Assembly (NCBI GenBank): GCA_050247075.1
Contig: JBFWUW010000055.1
Location: 1-49,871, forward strand
Direction of reading: 5' to 3'
DNA length: 49,871 nt
Source: JBFWUW01 sp050247075
GTDB lineage: Bacteria; Planctomycetota; Planctomycetia; Pirellulales; JBFWUW01
Below the pieces are notes generated by a model, which did no database searches, was not told where the DNA came from, and saw only the letters and a list, made by a program, of their open reading frames with translations. The translations under genes were made by a program, and so were the position numbers. Of the stretch, positions 25,418 to 33,328 are shown piece by piece (within the stretch, counting starts at the first letter, position 1; each line of letters begins with the position of its first letter).

Positions 25418-26674
25418 ATGGAGGAGTACGCATTGTCACAACGCAAGAATCCACCTAGGTACCGGCTGCACAAAGCCCGAAATTGTGCGGCTGTGCGGGT
25501 CGCCGGAAAAGATTATTACCTCGGAAAATACGGCTCCCACGAATCTTACGAGCGATACGCCCGCGTCATAGCGGAGCATTGGGCAAGGCCGGGTTCTCAC
25601 CGTCCGCCGGGACCGCCAGCGGGGGAAGTCTCGGCCGGCCGAACCGTCACCGAACTGGCCATCGCCTTCGTTGAGCACGCCCGCGGCTACTACAAAACGC
25701 CCGACGGCAAACTCACGTCCGAGTTTTTGCTGATCCAATTGGCGATGAAGGCGTTGCGGTCTGTCTATGGTCGAACGCCAGCAGAGCAATTCTCGCCGCT
25801 CAAACTGAAGGCTGTTCGCGAGCAACTGCTAAACGAGAACCGGACGCGACGGGGAATCAACGGCACAATCAGCCGGATCAAACGGGCGTTCCGCTGGGGT
25901 GTCGAGAATGAGCTTGTGCCCCCCGGCGTCTACCACGGATTGCAGGCCGTGGCCGGGTTGAAGATTGGACGAACGGAAGCACGGGAACCGCCCGCTATCA
26001 AGCCAGTCCCAATGGAGTGGATTGAAGCGACGTTGCCGCACTGCCCACCACCCGTGGCCGCGGCCGCTCGTCTGCAACTCTTATGCGGCGCGAGGCCGAC
26101 GGAACTGCTGACGCTGCGAACGATCGACTTGGATCGTAGCGGGGAAGTGTGGGTTGTCCGGCCAGTTCGCCATAAAACGGCCCACCATAATCAGCAGCGG
26201 GAAATCTACTTCGGGCCAGCCGCCCAGGCGATTTTAGCCGTGTGGCTGAATGACGACGAACCTGAAGCATATCTCTTCAGCCCAAAACAGGCAGAGGCGG
26301 AACGCAGTGCAAAACGGCGGGCCGCTCGCAAGACTCCACTCTGGCCAAGCCACTGTCGCCGTAAGACGAAGCCCCGCCGCGCCCCATTGAAGGAGAGATA
26401 TACCGTCAGCAGCTATCGGCAAGCGATCCATCGGGCGTGCGACAAGGCAGATCGTCAGGCCCATCTCGCCCAGCCCGACGTAGCCGCGGAAGTGCGGATC
26501 GTCCCACGCTGGTCGCCAAACCGATTGCGGCACAACGCTGGCACCGCACTACGCTCCCGATACGGAATTGAACTGTCCCGAATCGTGTTAGGGCACAGTT
26601 CGGCCGAGATGACTTTGACCTACGCAGAACGAGACCGAAACGCCGCCATCGAGGCCATCAAGCAGTTTGGCTAG
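25418..26674 (+). CDS. Tyrosine recombinase (integrase)
   Basis: A 418-residue site-specific recombinase. The catalytic set is present: first Arg in CGARPTELLTLR, the His/Arg block in NRLRHNAGTALR, the second His in VLGHSS, and the nucleophile in LTYAERD. The N-terminal part begins with an arm-binding-like NCAAVRVAGKDYYLGKYGS segment, as in planctomycete integrases. GGAGG overlaps codons 2-3 of the ATG at 25418, so the real start may be the in-frame TTG at 25433, which has that Shine-Dalgarno at a good distance. It should insert and remove the element at tRNA-Pro. Confidence 0.92.
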   Translation: MEEYALSQRKNPPRYRLHKARNCAAVRVAGKDYYLGKYGSHESYERYARVIAEHWARPGSHRPPGPPAGEVSAGRTVTELAIAFVEHARGYYKTPDGKLTSEFLLIQLAMKALRSVYGRTPAEQFSPLKLKAVREQLLNENRTRRGINGTISRIKRAFRWGVENELVPPGVYHGLQAVAGLKIGRTEAREPPAIKPVPMEWIEATLPHCPPPVAAAARLQLLCGARPTELLTLRTIDLDRSGEVWVVRPVRHKTAHHNQQREIYFGPAAQAILAVWLNDDEPEAYLFSPKQAEAERSAKRRAARKTPLWPSHCRRKTKPRRAPLKERYTVSSYRQAIHRACDKADRQAHLAQPDVAAEVRIVPRWSPNRLRHNAGTALRSRYGIELSRIVLGHSSAEMTLTYAERDRNAAIEAIKQFG

Positions 26675-26682
26675 TTCACATT

Positions 26683-26698
26683 GTGGCAGCGCTGCCAC
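26683..26698. repeat. 16-bp palindrome GTGGCAGCGCTGCCAC, copy 1
   Basis: Exact copy, extended by matching flanks to a 20-bp perfect palindrome (26681-26700). It lies between the integrase stop and the next start, so it is intergenic. Confidence 0.9.
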
Positions 26699-26705
26699 AA
26701 TCGCC

Positions 26706-27554
26706 ATGTTACCCCAGCACTTCGCCCCCAATCGTCCCATGCCAAAACACCTAAGCGTCTCGCAGCGTGCTGCTATCGCCGTCCAGTCCGGTCTGCTCGC
26801 CCGTGAGACCGTCAACCCATCCGGGCCGGGCAAAGCTCGTCAGCGAGTGGCCCGCATGGTCGGAGTCAGTGAACGCCAGATCAGCTACGCAGACCGCGTT
26901 GCCCGTGAGTCGCCCGACGATTTTCGGTTGTGCGTCGAGGGGAAGCTGGCAGTTTGGGTCGCCCAGAAGCGACTCCCCAAGGTAAAACGCAAACCCAAGC
27001 GACTGTCCGCATTTGAGAAGCTCCGCCGTGAGTGCGTTGCGGTGGTTAAATCCCTACGCGAAAAACTGCTGACAATGAGGTTCCTGCACCCAGATTCCCG
27101 CGACTCGATTTTGGCCAGTCTCGACAAAGCCTTGAGTCTGTTATCACTCGAAACGCTACGAGAAAACGAGCGATACTTCACGTCCGAGGTGATTAACGCC
27201 CTCAAGGTCAAGGTGGAGCACGAAAACGAGATTCGCAGGGCGGCATGGAGCGGAATTGCACCAGAGTGCCGTCAGCAGTGGAAAGGCGGCTGGCGGCGTC
27301 GTTTCCCGCGGGCGTTCACCACGGGGGACGTAACGCTCATCCCCGGATTCGACGTGCTGGCAGCCGGTCTGGCCGAACAATTCCCGGAATTGGACCGCAC
27401 GGGCGACCCGGCCACAGCGTTGTTTGAACTGCTTTCCCGCCCGGTGGCAGCGCTGCCACCGAAGGAAGATATTCGCCGAATGTCTGTCGAACTGGCCCAA
27501 CTTACGTTTAGTTCGCCCTGCTCACCACCGACGAGCGTAGATGAGGAGTTCTAG
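26706..27554 (+). CDS. KorB/ParB-like HTH DNA-binding protein
   Basis: A 282-residue protein. Residues about 40-95 hold a ParB/KorB-type helix-turn-helix: GKARQRVARMVGVSERQISY followed by RESPDDFRLCVEGKLAVWVAQK, a pattern in which a gene's own cycle of binding and spacing helices is usual. The middle is Lys/Arg- and Leu-rich. The C-terminus has no recognised domain. A palindrome copy encodes PVAALPPKE near residue 247. No ParB nuclease or CTP motif (GERR) is visible, so a regulator is more likely than a partition protein. A second possible start is 26739. No Shine-Dalgarno is clear. Confidence 0.7.
   Translation: MLPQHFAPNRPMPKHLSVSQRAAIAVQSGLLARETVNPSGPGKARQRVARMVGVSERQISYADRVARESPDDFRLCVEGKLAVWVAQKRLPKVKRKPKRLSAFEKLRRECVAVVKSLREKLLTMRFLHPDSRDSILASLDKALSLLSLETLRENERYFTSEVINALKVKVEHENEIRRAAWSGIAPECRQQWKGGWRRRFPRAFTTGDVTLIPGFDVLAAGLAEQFPELDRTGDPATALFELLSRPVAALPPKEDIRRMSVELAQLTFSSPCSPPTSVDEEF
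27444..27459. repeat. 16-bp palindrome, copy 2 (in gene, V-A-A-L-P frame)
   Basis: Exact copy, with an 18-bp palindrome including flanks. It lies near the 3' end of the HTH gene and is translated PVAALPPKE. Confidence 0.9.
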
Positions 27555-27624
27555 CTCCGTGCCAGCACCTGCCCGCCGCGAATTGTCTAGTGATTTGATG
27601 GCCGCATGACCGCGAATGGGAGCG

Positions 27625-28632
27625 TCAATCCCAGGCATCAAGGTTTTGGCCGAACTCGATATTCACAGCCGCAACAAAGGCAATCACACCGAGATTGCTG
27701 ACGCCTTGAATTGCTTCCTTCAATTGGTCGATCTGACCCAGATGCTCGGCGTAGTAATCCATGAAATTGCAAACGAAGCTGAGAAACTCAAATGCCGCCG
27801 CGGCATTCGGGATAGCACCGCCAGGGGCACATGAAGCCTGGACCGTCTCCAGTGTGTCCCGCAACTCATCGACCGAGAAATGGCGATCTTTCGCCTGCCT
27901 CAGGGCTGCCGCATAGTCCCGTTCTTCGCTGTCATCGGGAACGCCGCCAGTCTCAGCCAGCAACATGAACATGTTGAGATACCGACTCGCTCGCCCACTT
28001 GCGACAACCTCCTTTTGGCATGTCTGGAAGTAGCCCCAGATCTGCTTGTCGTCGATGATGTCCGTCAACCTCTGACGAGACCAATGCTCTTTCGTAAACG
28101 GTGGTGGGAATGGGAGCGACTTAACAAACCCATCATCGACGATCAATTTGTCTGGGTCTACCTGCATGATTGCATCTAAGTCATCCTCACTGAACCGCCT
28201 CTGCTTGACCATCTCGCCAGTCTGCCTTGCGTATTCATCGAGGGCGTCTTCAAATTCCTGCACGTCCGAAACAGGCACCTTCGGCTCATTGGCTTCGCTA
28301 AGCAAGATTCCGCGAGTTTTCTTGAACGCGTAGATGAGGGCTGGGTCAATCTCGACTTGTCGCATTGCCGTTAGCGTCATCTTGAGAACGACTTCCGGCG
28401 GCGGAGCCTGTTCAAAAAGCAGGTCATCTCCAGCCGGCTCGCGACCGTGACGCTCAACAAAGCTGGTACGCAGTTCCTCTACGACCTTGGCCATCTCTGG
28501 CGACAGTGGCATCTGACGGCTGATCTCTCCATCGTCGGATTCGTGCCACTCAAAGTCTTTGCCGTAGCAGCATCTCTTGTACTTATTCCCGCTGCCGCAT
28601 GGGCAGGGGTCGTTGCGAGAAATCTTAGGCAT
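27625..28632 (-). CDS. SEC-C motif protein of unknown function
   Basis: A 335-residue protein. It starts with a zinc-binding SEC-C motif, NDPCPCGSGNKYKRCC, also found at the end of SecA and in many unrelated proteins. The rest is acidic and helical with no recognised catalytic domain. The start at 28632 puts the SEC-C motif at residue 7; the frame is open further upstream but has no similarity. It is on the strand opposite to the phage genes and lies between a palindrome copy (27444) and a degenerate copy (about 28767), so it may be cargo. Confidence 0.75.
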   Translation of the reverse strand: MPKISRNDPCPCGSGNKYKRCCYGKDFEWHESDDGEISRQMPLSPEMAKVVEELRTSFVERHGREPAGDDLLFEQAPPPEVVLKMTLTAMRQVEIDPALIYAFKKTRGILLSEANEPKVPVSDVQEFEDALDEYARQTGEMVKQRRFSEDDLDAIMQVDPDKLIVDDGFVKSLPFPPPFTKEHWSRQRLTDIIDDKQIWGYFQTCQKEVVASGRASRYLNMFMLLAETGGVPDDSEERDYAAALRQAKDRHFSVDELRDTLETVQASCAPGGAIPNAAAAFEFLSFVCNFMDYYAEHLGQIDQLKEAIQGVSNLGVIAFVAAVNIEFGQNLDAWD

Positions 28633-28766
28633 CGGAACGGCTCCAGCGGTGGTTCGATGGGCACCAGAAATGTCGCGGATATTGTGGTGGCGATTCGCTG
28701 GCGCGGCAACCTTTCCGCGCGGAATGTCCGTTTTGGTGTGAATGCCACTCGCCCTGTCTCGCGTCA

Positions 28767-28782
28767 ATCGCAGCGCTGCCAC
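28767..28782. repeat. Degenerate copy of the 16-bp palindrome
   Basis: Twelve consecutive bases CAGCGCTGCCAC match the palindrome and the left four do not fully. It lies in the 265-bp region between the SEC-C gene and the DUF1580-like gene. It could be a decayed copy or chance. Confidence 0.4.
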
Positions 28783-28897
28783 GCTGAAAACCACGGCAAA
28801 AGACGCGATTTATTCAAAATCTTTACCAAGGTTCTTTTTCCTTGCCAAATCTGGTGTAGGTTCGGAAAAGAGGGGCGACCGCACCGGAGACAACAGC

Positions 28898-29200
28898 ATG
28901 ACACTTGGAAAAGTCTTTACCGTTGAGCAGGCCCGTGACCAGTTTCCGCTCCGTCCGACTGCCAGCACGATCTACAGGTGGATTTACACGGGAATCGGCG
29001 GCGTCCGACTCCATGCAATTCGCTGCGGAGGACGCAGGGTCATCAGCGAAGAGTCAATTCAGGATTTCATCGACGCCACAACGCGACTGGACCCGGAACC
29101 ACAACAGAAGAACGACGCGAATGGCAAGCGGACAATTCCCCCCGAACGCGTCACGGCCATCGAGGCCGCGGAACAGATGGCAGACGCTCTTGGTCTCTGA
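28898..29200 (+). CDS. DUF1580-like helix-turn-helix protein, paralogue 1
   Basis: A 100-residue DNA-binding protein. TASTIYRWIYTGIGGVRLHAIRCGGRRVISEESIQDFID is the pattern of planctomycete DUF1580/MerR-like excisionase folds: an HTH with TxYRW, then a wing ending in GGRR. Two further members of this type lie at 32453 and 33325. It may be an excisionase (Xis) or regulator. The start is the ATG at 28898; an open frame upstream adds an unlike Lys/Arg-rich piece. A hairpin follows the stop. Confidence 0.75.
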   Translation: MTLGKVFTVEQARDQFPLRPTASTIYRWIYTGIGGVRLHAIRCGGRRVISEESIQDFIDATTRLDPEPQQKNDANGKRTIPPERVTAIEAAEQMADALGL

Positions 29201-29214
29201 TTACCCCACCAAAT

Positions 29215-29251
29215 GTCAAAAGCCGCCCCGGCCAAGGATGCGGCTTCTGAC
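29215..29251. terminator. Hairpin between the DUF1580-like gene and the Topo VI-A-like gene
   Basis: Two 12-nt arms (29215-29226 and 29240-29251) differ at one base; the core is AAGCCGC/GCGGCTT around a 13-nt loop. No T-run follows, so it may be an attenuator or a Rho-type stop. The next gene starts 17 bp later. Confidence 0.5.
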
Positions 29252-29268
29252 GAATACGGAGTTCACGG

Positions 29269-30321
29269 ATGGATTCTACCACAATCCCGGTACGTTCAAG
29301 TCGCTGGCCCGCAAAACAAGACTCTCGCATGGCCGCCATTAAGCGGATGACGGGCGAGCCGAGCGTTTATGAGTCTAGGTCCATAAAACCAAAGCCGTCC
29401 GACGGCACTGGCGGCTCAAAGCGAAAACGCCGCACGTCCACCGAATTACATTCTGTCCGTCGCGAGTTGTACGCGATTCTGGCGGAGTGTCACCCACAGA
29501 CCGTTCGGCAGGTCTACTACCAAGCCGTGAGCCGCGGCATCATCGACAAGACCGAACAGGCGTACAAGCAGACCATTGTGCGGCTGTTGGGTCTCATGAG
29601 GATGGAAAAGCAGATTCCATTCCGCTGGATTGCGGACAACACACGTTGGATGCGTAAGCCCGATACTTTCGACAGCTTGGAGTCTTGTCTGGAGCTGACT
29701 ATATCGACGTACCGCCGTGCCATTTGGAACGACCAGGAATCTTACGTTGAAGTCTGGCTAGAGAAAGACGCCCTCGCAGGCGTGCTGATCGAAGAGACCA
29801 GCAAGTGGGACGTGCCCCTGATGGTGACGCGGGGATTCTCCAGCAAGAGCTACTTGTGGGAGGCGGCCCAAACAATCATTGATGCCCGCAAACCGGCCTA
29901 CCTTTATTATTTTGGCGACCGTGATCCGAGAGGCGTCCACATTGACCGTAGCATCGAACGGCAGCTACGCGAGTTCGCTCCCGAAGCCGAGATTCACTTC
30001 AAGCGGATGGCCGTCACACCGGAGCAGATAGAAGAGTTGGGTCTGCCGACGAGGCCAAACAAGAAAACCGATTCACGCTGCAAAGGCTTTGAAGGCGACA
30101 GCGTGGAAGTCGATGCGATCCCATCTGTCGTTCTCCGCGAGATGGCTTACGAATGCATCTCGCAGCACATCGACGCCGATACTCGGCAGCGAACGCTCAA
30201 TACCGAGTTGGCGGAACGCGAGACACTCAAGCATGTGCGGAGTCGGTTCGTTATGGCGGGCGATGACGAAGACGACGAACATTTGGGGTGGGCTATATCT
30301 CAAATGAAATTGAGCAAGTGA
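29269..30321 (+). CDS. Topo VI subunit A/Spo11-like protein (mini-A type)
   Basis: A 350-residue protein. A winged-helix region at about 60-130 contains TVRQVYYQAVSRGIIDKTEQ, whose YY at 83-84 matches the catalytic tyrosine site of Topo VI-A/Spo11. A Toprim domain follows: SYVEVWLEKDALAGVL (conserved Glu) and YYFGDRDPRGVHID (DxD at 217-219). Stand-alone Topo VI-A relatives without a subunit B are known from mobile elements as mini-A. No B subunit is present here. It could cut or relax the element's DNA in replication. GGAG lies 7 nt before the ATG. A TCTAGA-repeat copy encodes residues about 33-40, which are unlike the conserved part. Confidence 0.82.
   Translation: MDSTTIPVRSSRWPAKQDSRMAAIKRMTGEPSVYESRSIKPKPSDGTGGSKRKRRTSTELHSVRRELYAILAECHPQTVRQVYYQAVSRGIIDKTEQAYKQTIVRLLGLMRMEKQIPFRWIADNTRWMRKPDTFDSLESCLELTISTYRRAIWNDQESYVEVWLEKDALAGVLIEETSKWDVPLMVTRGFSSKSYLWEAAQTIIDARKPAYLYYFGDRDPRGVHIDRSIERQLREFAPEAEIHFKRMAVTPEQIEELGLPTRPNKKTDSRCKGFEGDSVEVDAIPSVVLREMAYECISQHIDADTRQRTLNTELAERETLKHVRSRFVMAGDDEDDEHLGWAISQMKLSK
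29366..29387 (-). repeat. 22-nt TCTAGA-type inverted repeat, copy 1
   Basis: Outer arms TTTATG/CATAAA enclose a CTAG-centred core. It lies inside the 5' part of the Topo VI-A-like gene. On the minus strand it shares the wider context GGTTTTAT...CTAGACTCATA with copies at 32339 and 39984. Confidence 0.7.
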
Positions 30322-30365
30322 GTGTCAAAGCATTCCTCAGACAACTAAACGGGGAACGTAGCCGC

Positions 30366-30560
30366 ATGAACACCAATCAATTCAATGATCGCAGACGAAT
30401 CGACCCGCAAGGCGTCATCGACGATCTACTTGCTCAAACCACCCGGCAGGCCGTGGATGTCCACCGGCTCAACGGACTACTGACAGAGCGAGATGAGGAA
30501 ATCTTGCTGCTGCGGGACCGGGCGGAGTCTGCCATCAACGGGCTGCTGTTTCGGCCGTAA
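30366..30560 (+). CDS. Small hypothetical protein
   Basis: A 64-residue frame, MNTNQFNDRRRIDPQGVIDD onward, mostly charged and helical, ending AINGLLFRP. It lies between the Topo VI-A-like gene and the primase-helicase gene. GGGGA lies about 11 nt upstream. Its C-terminal LNGLLTERDEEILLLRDRAE looks like a short coiled coil. No family is recognised. Confidence 0.55.
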   Translation: MNTNQFNDRRRIDPQGVIDDLLAQTTRQAVDVHRLNGLLTERDEEILLLRDRAESAINGLLFRP

Positions 30561-30641
30561 TGAACATGGAGACGCAACGGTGCCACACAAGAAAATGGTT
30601 CTAGGACACTGACGGCGGGATTGCAGCCGTATAAAAAGAAA

Positions 30642-30673
30642 GCAGTCCAGGGGAGACGAGGCCCTTGGACTGC
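30642..30673. promoter_or_regulatory. Strong hairpin in the primase-helicase leader
   Basis: GCAGTCCA (30642-30649) pairs perfectly with TGGACTGC (30666-30673). One wobble pair and GGG/CCC extend the stem to 12 bp around an 8-nt loop. It ends 37 bp before the primase-helicase start and may attenuate or stabilise that transcript. Confidence 0.6.
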
Positions 30674-30710
30674 AATTGATTTTGCCACCACCCGACTAAA
30701 GGAGCGACAC

Positions 30711-32114
30711 ATGCAAGTTAGCATGGATGCTAAAGCTGTTCAAGAATCGGAATCAGATCAACCATCGAAAAATTCCGGCAACGCCAAAGACGCTCGCGCG
30801 AAAATAAGCGGCAAACGGCGTCCGGCAAAATGCCTCACGCCCGCCGCGCTTGCCAAGGCGATTTGCAACGACCGGCACTTTGCAATGGACAGTGGGGCGA
30901 ATCTGTTCCACTTTCACGCCGGTGCCTACAGGCCCAACGGCGATGGCACCATCCGTTCGCTATGCAAGCGATTGCTTGTCGCCAACAAGATGGAAAATCA
31001 CTGGTCAAGTCACCTCGCCAGCGAGACGGTGGAGTTCATCAAGGCCGACGCGCCGCAGTTGTGGGAGCGGCCTGGAACCGATTCCATCAACGTCTTGAAC
31101 GGCATCGTCCGGTTGAGCGACCGGGCGTTACTGCCGCACTCTCCAGAATATCTATCGCCCATTCAGTTGCCGGTCGAATTCGACCCGGCGGCAACGTGCC
31201 CGGCGACAGAGAAGTTCGTTGACGAAGTATTTCCAGATGACGCCCGCCATTTGGCGTGGGAGATTGCTGGATGGTTGATGGTACCATACACGGGACTCGG
31301 AAAGGCAGTCTTGCTGCTGGGCGATGGGCACAACGGCAAGAGCACGTGGCTAACTCAGTTAGTCGCATTTCTTGGAACATCAAACGTCGCTTCGCTTGCC
31401 CTCCACAGACTTGAATCCGACCGCTTCGCCGTGGCCCGGCTGTCAGGAAAGCTGGCAAACATCTGTGCCGACTTGCCCAGCAAAGACTTGGAGGGCACCA
31501 GCGTATTCAAGCAAGTCACCGGTGGCGACTACATCCAGGCCGAGAACAAGTACGGGCATTCATTCAGTCTGTTGCCCTACTCCCGCCTGATATTCTCCGC
31601 TAACCATCCGCCTCGCAGCCCGGATTCGTCTGAGGGCTTTTATCGTCGCTGGCTGACGATCCCATTCCACCAGACGATTGCCAAGCCTGTCGAGAAAACG
31701 AGCATGGACGCAATGCTCGCGGCCCCTGCTGAATTGAGCGGGCTTCTCAACCGGGCAATCAGTGGCCTTGCGTCCGTCCTGGCTCGCAGCCCAGCTTCAA
31801 TCGACAAACCGAAAAGCGTTGTCGAAGCAGGCGAGGATTTGCGAAGCGCGACCGATCCCACGTCAGCCTGGCTGACCCAGAACGTCACGCGAGGTGCAGG
31901 TTCTTTTGTCCCTAAGAGCCGCCTATTGGCCGCCATGAATAGTTGGGCATCCAAGCGGAACATTCCAGCATTGACGCAGCACGCGGCAACGAAGGCAGTC
32001 GAGCGATTTCTTGGATGCAAGCCAGACATCAAGCAACGAACCGTCAGTGGGAAGCTGGAGTGGTGCTTCGTCGGCCTGGGACTTCTAGCCGACTCACAAC
32101 ATTCACAGGTTTAA
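30711..32114 (+). CDS. D5-type (phage P4-like) primase-helicase
   Basis: A 467-residue replication protein. The D5_N-like region precedes a superfamily 3 helicase core: Walker A in LLLGDGHNGKSTWL near residue 203, then ICADLPSKDLEGTSVFKQVTGGD, then the sensor segment SLLPYSRLIFSANHPPRSPDSSEGFYRRWLTIPF. The N-terminal ~50 residues are basic and disordered, and a Zn/AEP primase domain is not visible, so this may be helicase only. AAAGGAG precedes the ATG at 30711 by 6 nt. Tandem 8-bp repeats just downstream suggest it works at a nearby origin. Confidence 0.9.
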   Translation: MQVSMDAKAVQESESDQPSKNSGNAKDARAKISGKRRPAKCLTPAALAKAICNDRHFAMDSGANLFHFHAGAYRPNGDGTIRSLCKRLLVANKMENHWSSHLASETVEFIKADAPQLWERPGTDSINVLNGIVRLSDRALLPHSPEYLSPIQLPVEFDPAATCPATEKFVDEVFPDDARHLAWEIAGWLMVPYTGLGKAVLLLGDGHNGKSTWLTQLVAFLGTSNVASLALHRLESDRFAVARLSGKLANICADLPSKDLEGTSVFKQVTGGDYIQAENKYGHSFSLLPYSRLIFSANHPPRSPDSSEGFYRRWLTIPFHQTIAKPVEKTSMDAMLAAPAELSGLLNRAISGLASVLARSPASIDKPKSVVEAGEDLRSATDPTSAWLTQNVTRGAGSFVPKSRLLAAMNSWASKRNIPALTQHAATKAVERFLGCKPDIKQRTVSGKLEWCFVGLGLLADSQHSQV

Positions 32115-32171
32115 CAGCTTTTTGCAACCGGCCCATATACATTTTCTAAACTTCTAACAAATAGAGAATAA

Positions 32172-32195
32172 GTTGTGAAGTTGTGAAGTTGTGAA
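32172..32195 (+). repeat. Three perfect 8-bp tandem repeats (iteron-like)
   Basis: GTTGTGAA occurs three times without a gap. It lies about 57 bp after the helicase stop, next to an AT-rich stretch, the arrangement of a small phage or plasmid origin. Only three units are present, so this is suggestive. Confidence 0.55.
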
Positions 32196-32338
32196 CCCGA
32201 AACGCCTCGCAACAATCAGCCATCCACCCCATATCACCCATCTCGACTAGGGAATGCACAACATGCCGAGAATGGTTGATTCGGGTGACACGGTGCCTCG
32301 CGGATGGCGTCTTGTGGCACTGGGGACCGCCGGGGGGT

Positions 32339-32360
32339 TTTATGGCTCTAGACTCATAAA
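32339..32360 (+). repeat. 22-nt TCTAGA-type inverted repeat, copy 2
   Basis: TTTATGGCTCTAGA followed by CTCATAAA: outer arms complementary, TCTAGA centre. The context GGGGTTTTAT before it and ACG after it are shared with the other two copies in inverse orientation. Confidence 0.75.
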
Positions 32361-32452
32361 ACGTAACCGGCCCCGCGACTTTGGTCGGCCGCCCGCAGAG
32401 TTCCGGTCGATGGTCATGGCGTTGGCTAGCGGCGGCATGATACGAAGGAAAC

Positions 32453-32725
32453 ATGGCGACACCAACGCTACAACAGTTTGCCGCCGGCCCGCCCCTGCTG
32501 ACGATGCGACAGGTGTCGGACATGCTGCCCGGCCGCCCGTCACGCAAGACGATCTGGCGATGGCGAACCCAAGGTATCGGTGGCGTCCGTCTGGCATTCG
32601 TTTCCGTCGGCAAGCGTCACTACGTCAAGCCAGACGCCCTGGAGTCGTTCCTGCTGGCGACCCAGCCGCAAACCGCCTCGGATGTCGAAAGTCCCATCGC
32701 ACCGCCTCAGTCGCCATGCCCATAA
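32453..32725 (+). CDS. DUF1580-like helix-turn-helix protein, paralogue 2
   Basis: A 90-residue protein with an HTH (LTMRQVSDMLPGRPSRKTIWRW) and the GIGGVRLAFVSVGKRHYVKPDALESFL wing of the DUF1580/excisionase type. It is similar in layout to the products at 28898 and 33325 but clearly diverged. GAAGGA precedes the ATG by 3 nt. The next small gene starts 10 bp before its stop. Confidence 0.75.
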   Translation: MATPTLQQFAAGPPLLTMRQVSDMLPGRPSRKTIWRWRTQGIGGVRLAFVSVGKRHYVKPDALESFLLATQPQTASDVESPIAPPQSPCP

Positions 32726-32886
32726 CTGACAACCGACCACAACTCGCTCGCGAACTAGCTGCCCGCATTCCGGGCGTCAAGCTCGCAACCCAACTCACCC
32801 ACCAATCTCGACCGATGGCCCGTGCCACCGGCAATCACGCAACCCTGAAAGGACTCGCCCCGTATGGTCGCCAACGCCAAACCTGA
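32716..32886 (+). CDS. Small hypothetical protein
   Basis: A 56-residue basic frame (starts MPITDNRPQLARELAARIPG) that overlaps the ends of both neighbours, 10 bp at the start and 23 bp at the end, as small phage genes often do. No family is recognised. The translation is not low-complexity, but the evidence is mainly its position. Confidence 0.4.
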   Translation: MPITDNRPQLARELAARIPGVKLATQLTHQSRPMARATGNHATLKGLAPYGRQRQT

Positions 32887-33328
32887 AGCCGCCAAGATCA
32901 TCGACGCCGCCACGCTGCCCGACTTGCTGACCGCCGCGTGCCGCAAGTCGGCCATCATGGAGGTCGAACTCGCCAACGCCCGCGACGATATCGCCTCGCT
33001 CACTCGCCAGTTGTCCGCGGCGGAATCATACGCGAAAGATTTAACGAGTCGTCTGGCCGCTGCCGGCGACAAGAACGGGCTGGGGTCGATGCGGGAGCGT
33101 TTGCCGCTGGCGGACGTTCGCGAGTTCGGGGAAAAACTGCGGGACTCACTCGCCGCATTGCCAGCACTTGGTTCGGAGCCGTCCGCCAACGCTCAAACCA
33201 AGATCAACTGGGTACTCATCGGCACCCGCGATACTGCCGCCATGATTTCCGAACTACTGCTGGCCGCGGCCGATCGGCTGGATGGTCATTCCGCGGACAG
33301 CCAAATGGATAAACAATCGGCTGCATGA
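32864..33328 (+). CDS. Hypothetical coiled-coil protein
   Basis: A 154-residue protein. Residues about 30-68 (MEVELANARDDIASLTRQLS onward) have heptad spacing and should form a coiled coil. The rest is helical with no recognised domain. GAAAGGA lies about 10 nt before the ATG. Its stop overlaps the next start (ATGA), so the genes at 32453, 32864, 33325 and 33750 form one translationally linked group. Confidence 0.65.
   Translation: MVANAKPEAAKIIDAATLPDLLTAACRKSAIMEVELANARDDIASLTRQLSAAESYAKDLTSRLAAAGDKNGLGSMRERLPLADVREFGEKLRDSLAALPALGSEPSANAQTKINWVLIGTRDTAAMISELLLAAADRLDGHSADSQMDKQSAA

Larger units (their letters stand above)
32115..32452. other. 338-bp gap after the primase-helicase gene: possible origin plus repeat
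   Basis: The 5' part is AT-rich (CCATATACATTTTCTAAACT onward) and is followed by three tandem GTTGTGAA units at 32172-32195 and a TCTAGA-type repeat at 32339-32360. The long frame starting at 32254 runs across the repeat and overlaps the next gene in another phase, so its upstream part is rejected. Confidence 0.5.

Noticed and set aside
32254..32715. Long plus-strand frame upstream of the 32716 small gene
   Set aside because: It runs through the TCTAGA repeat and overlaps the DUF1580-like gene in another frame; only the 3' part (32716-32886) is plausible.
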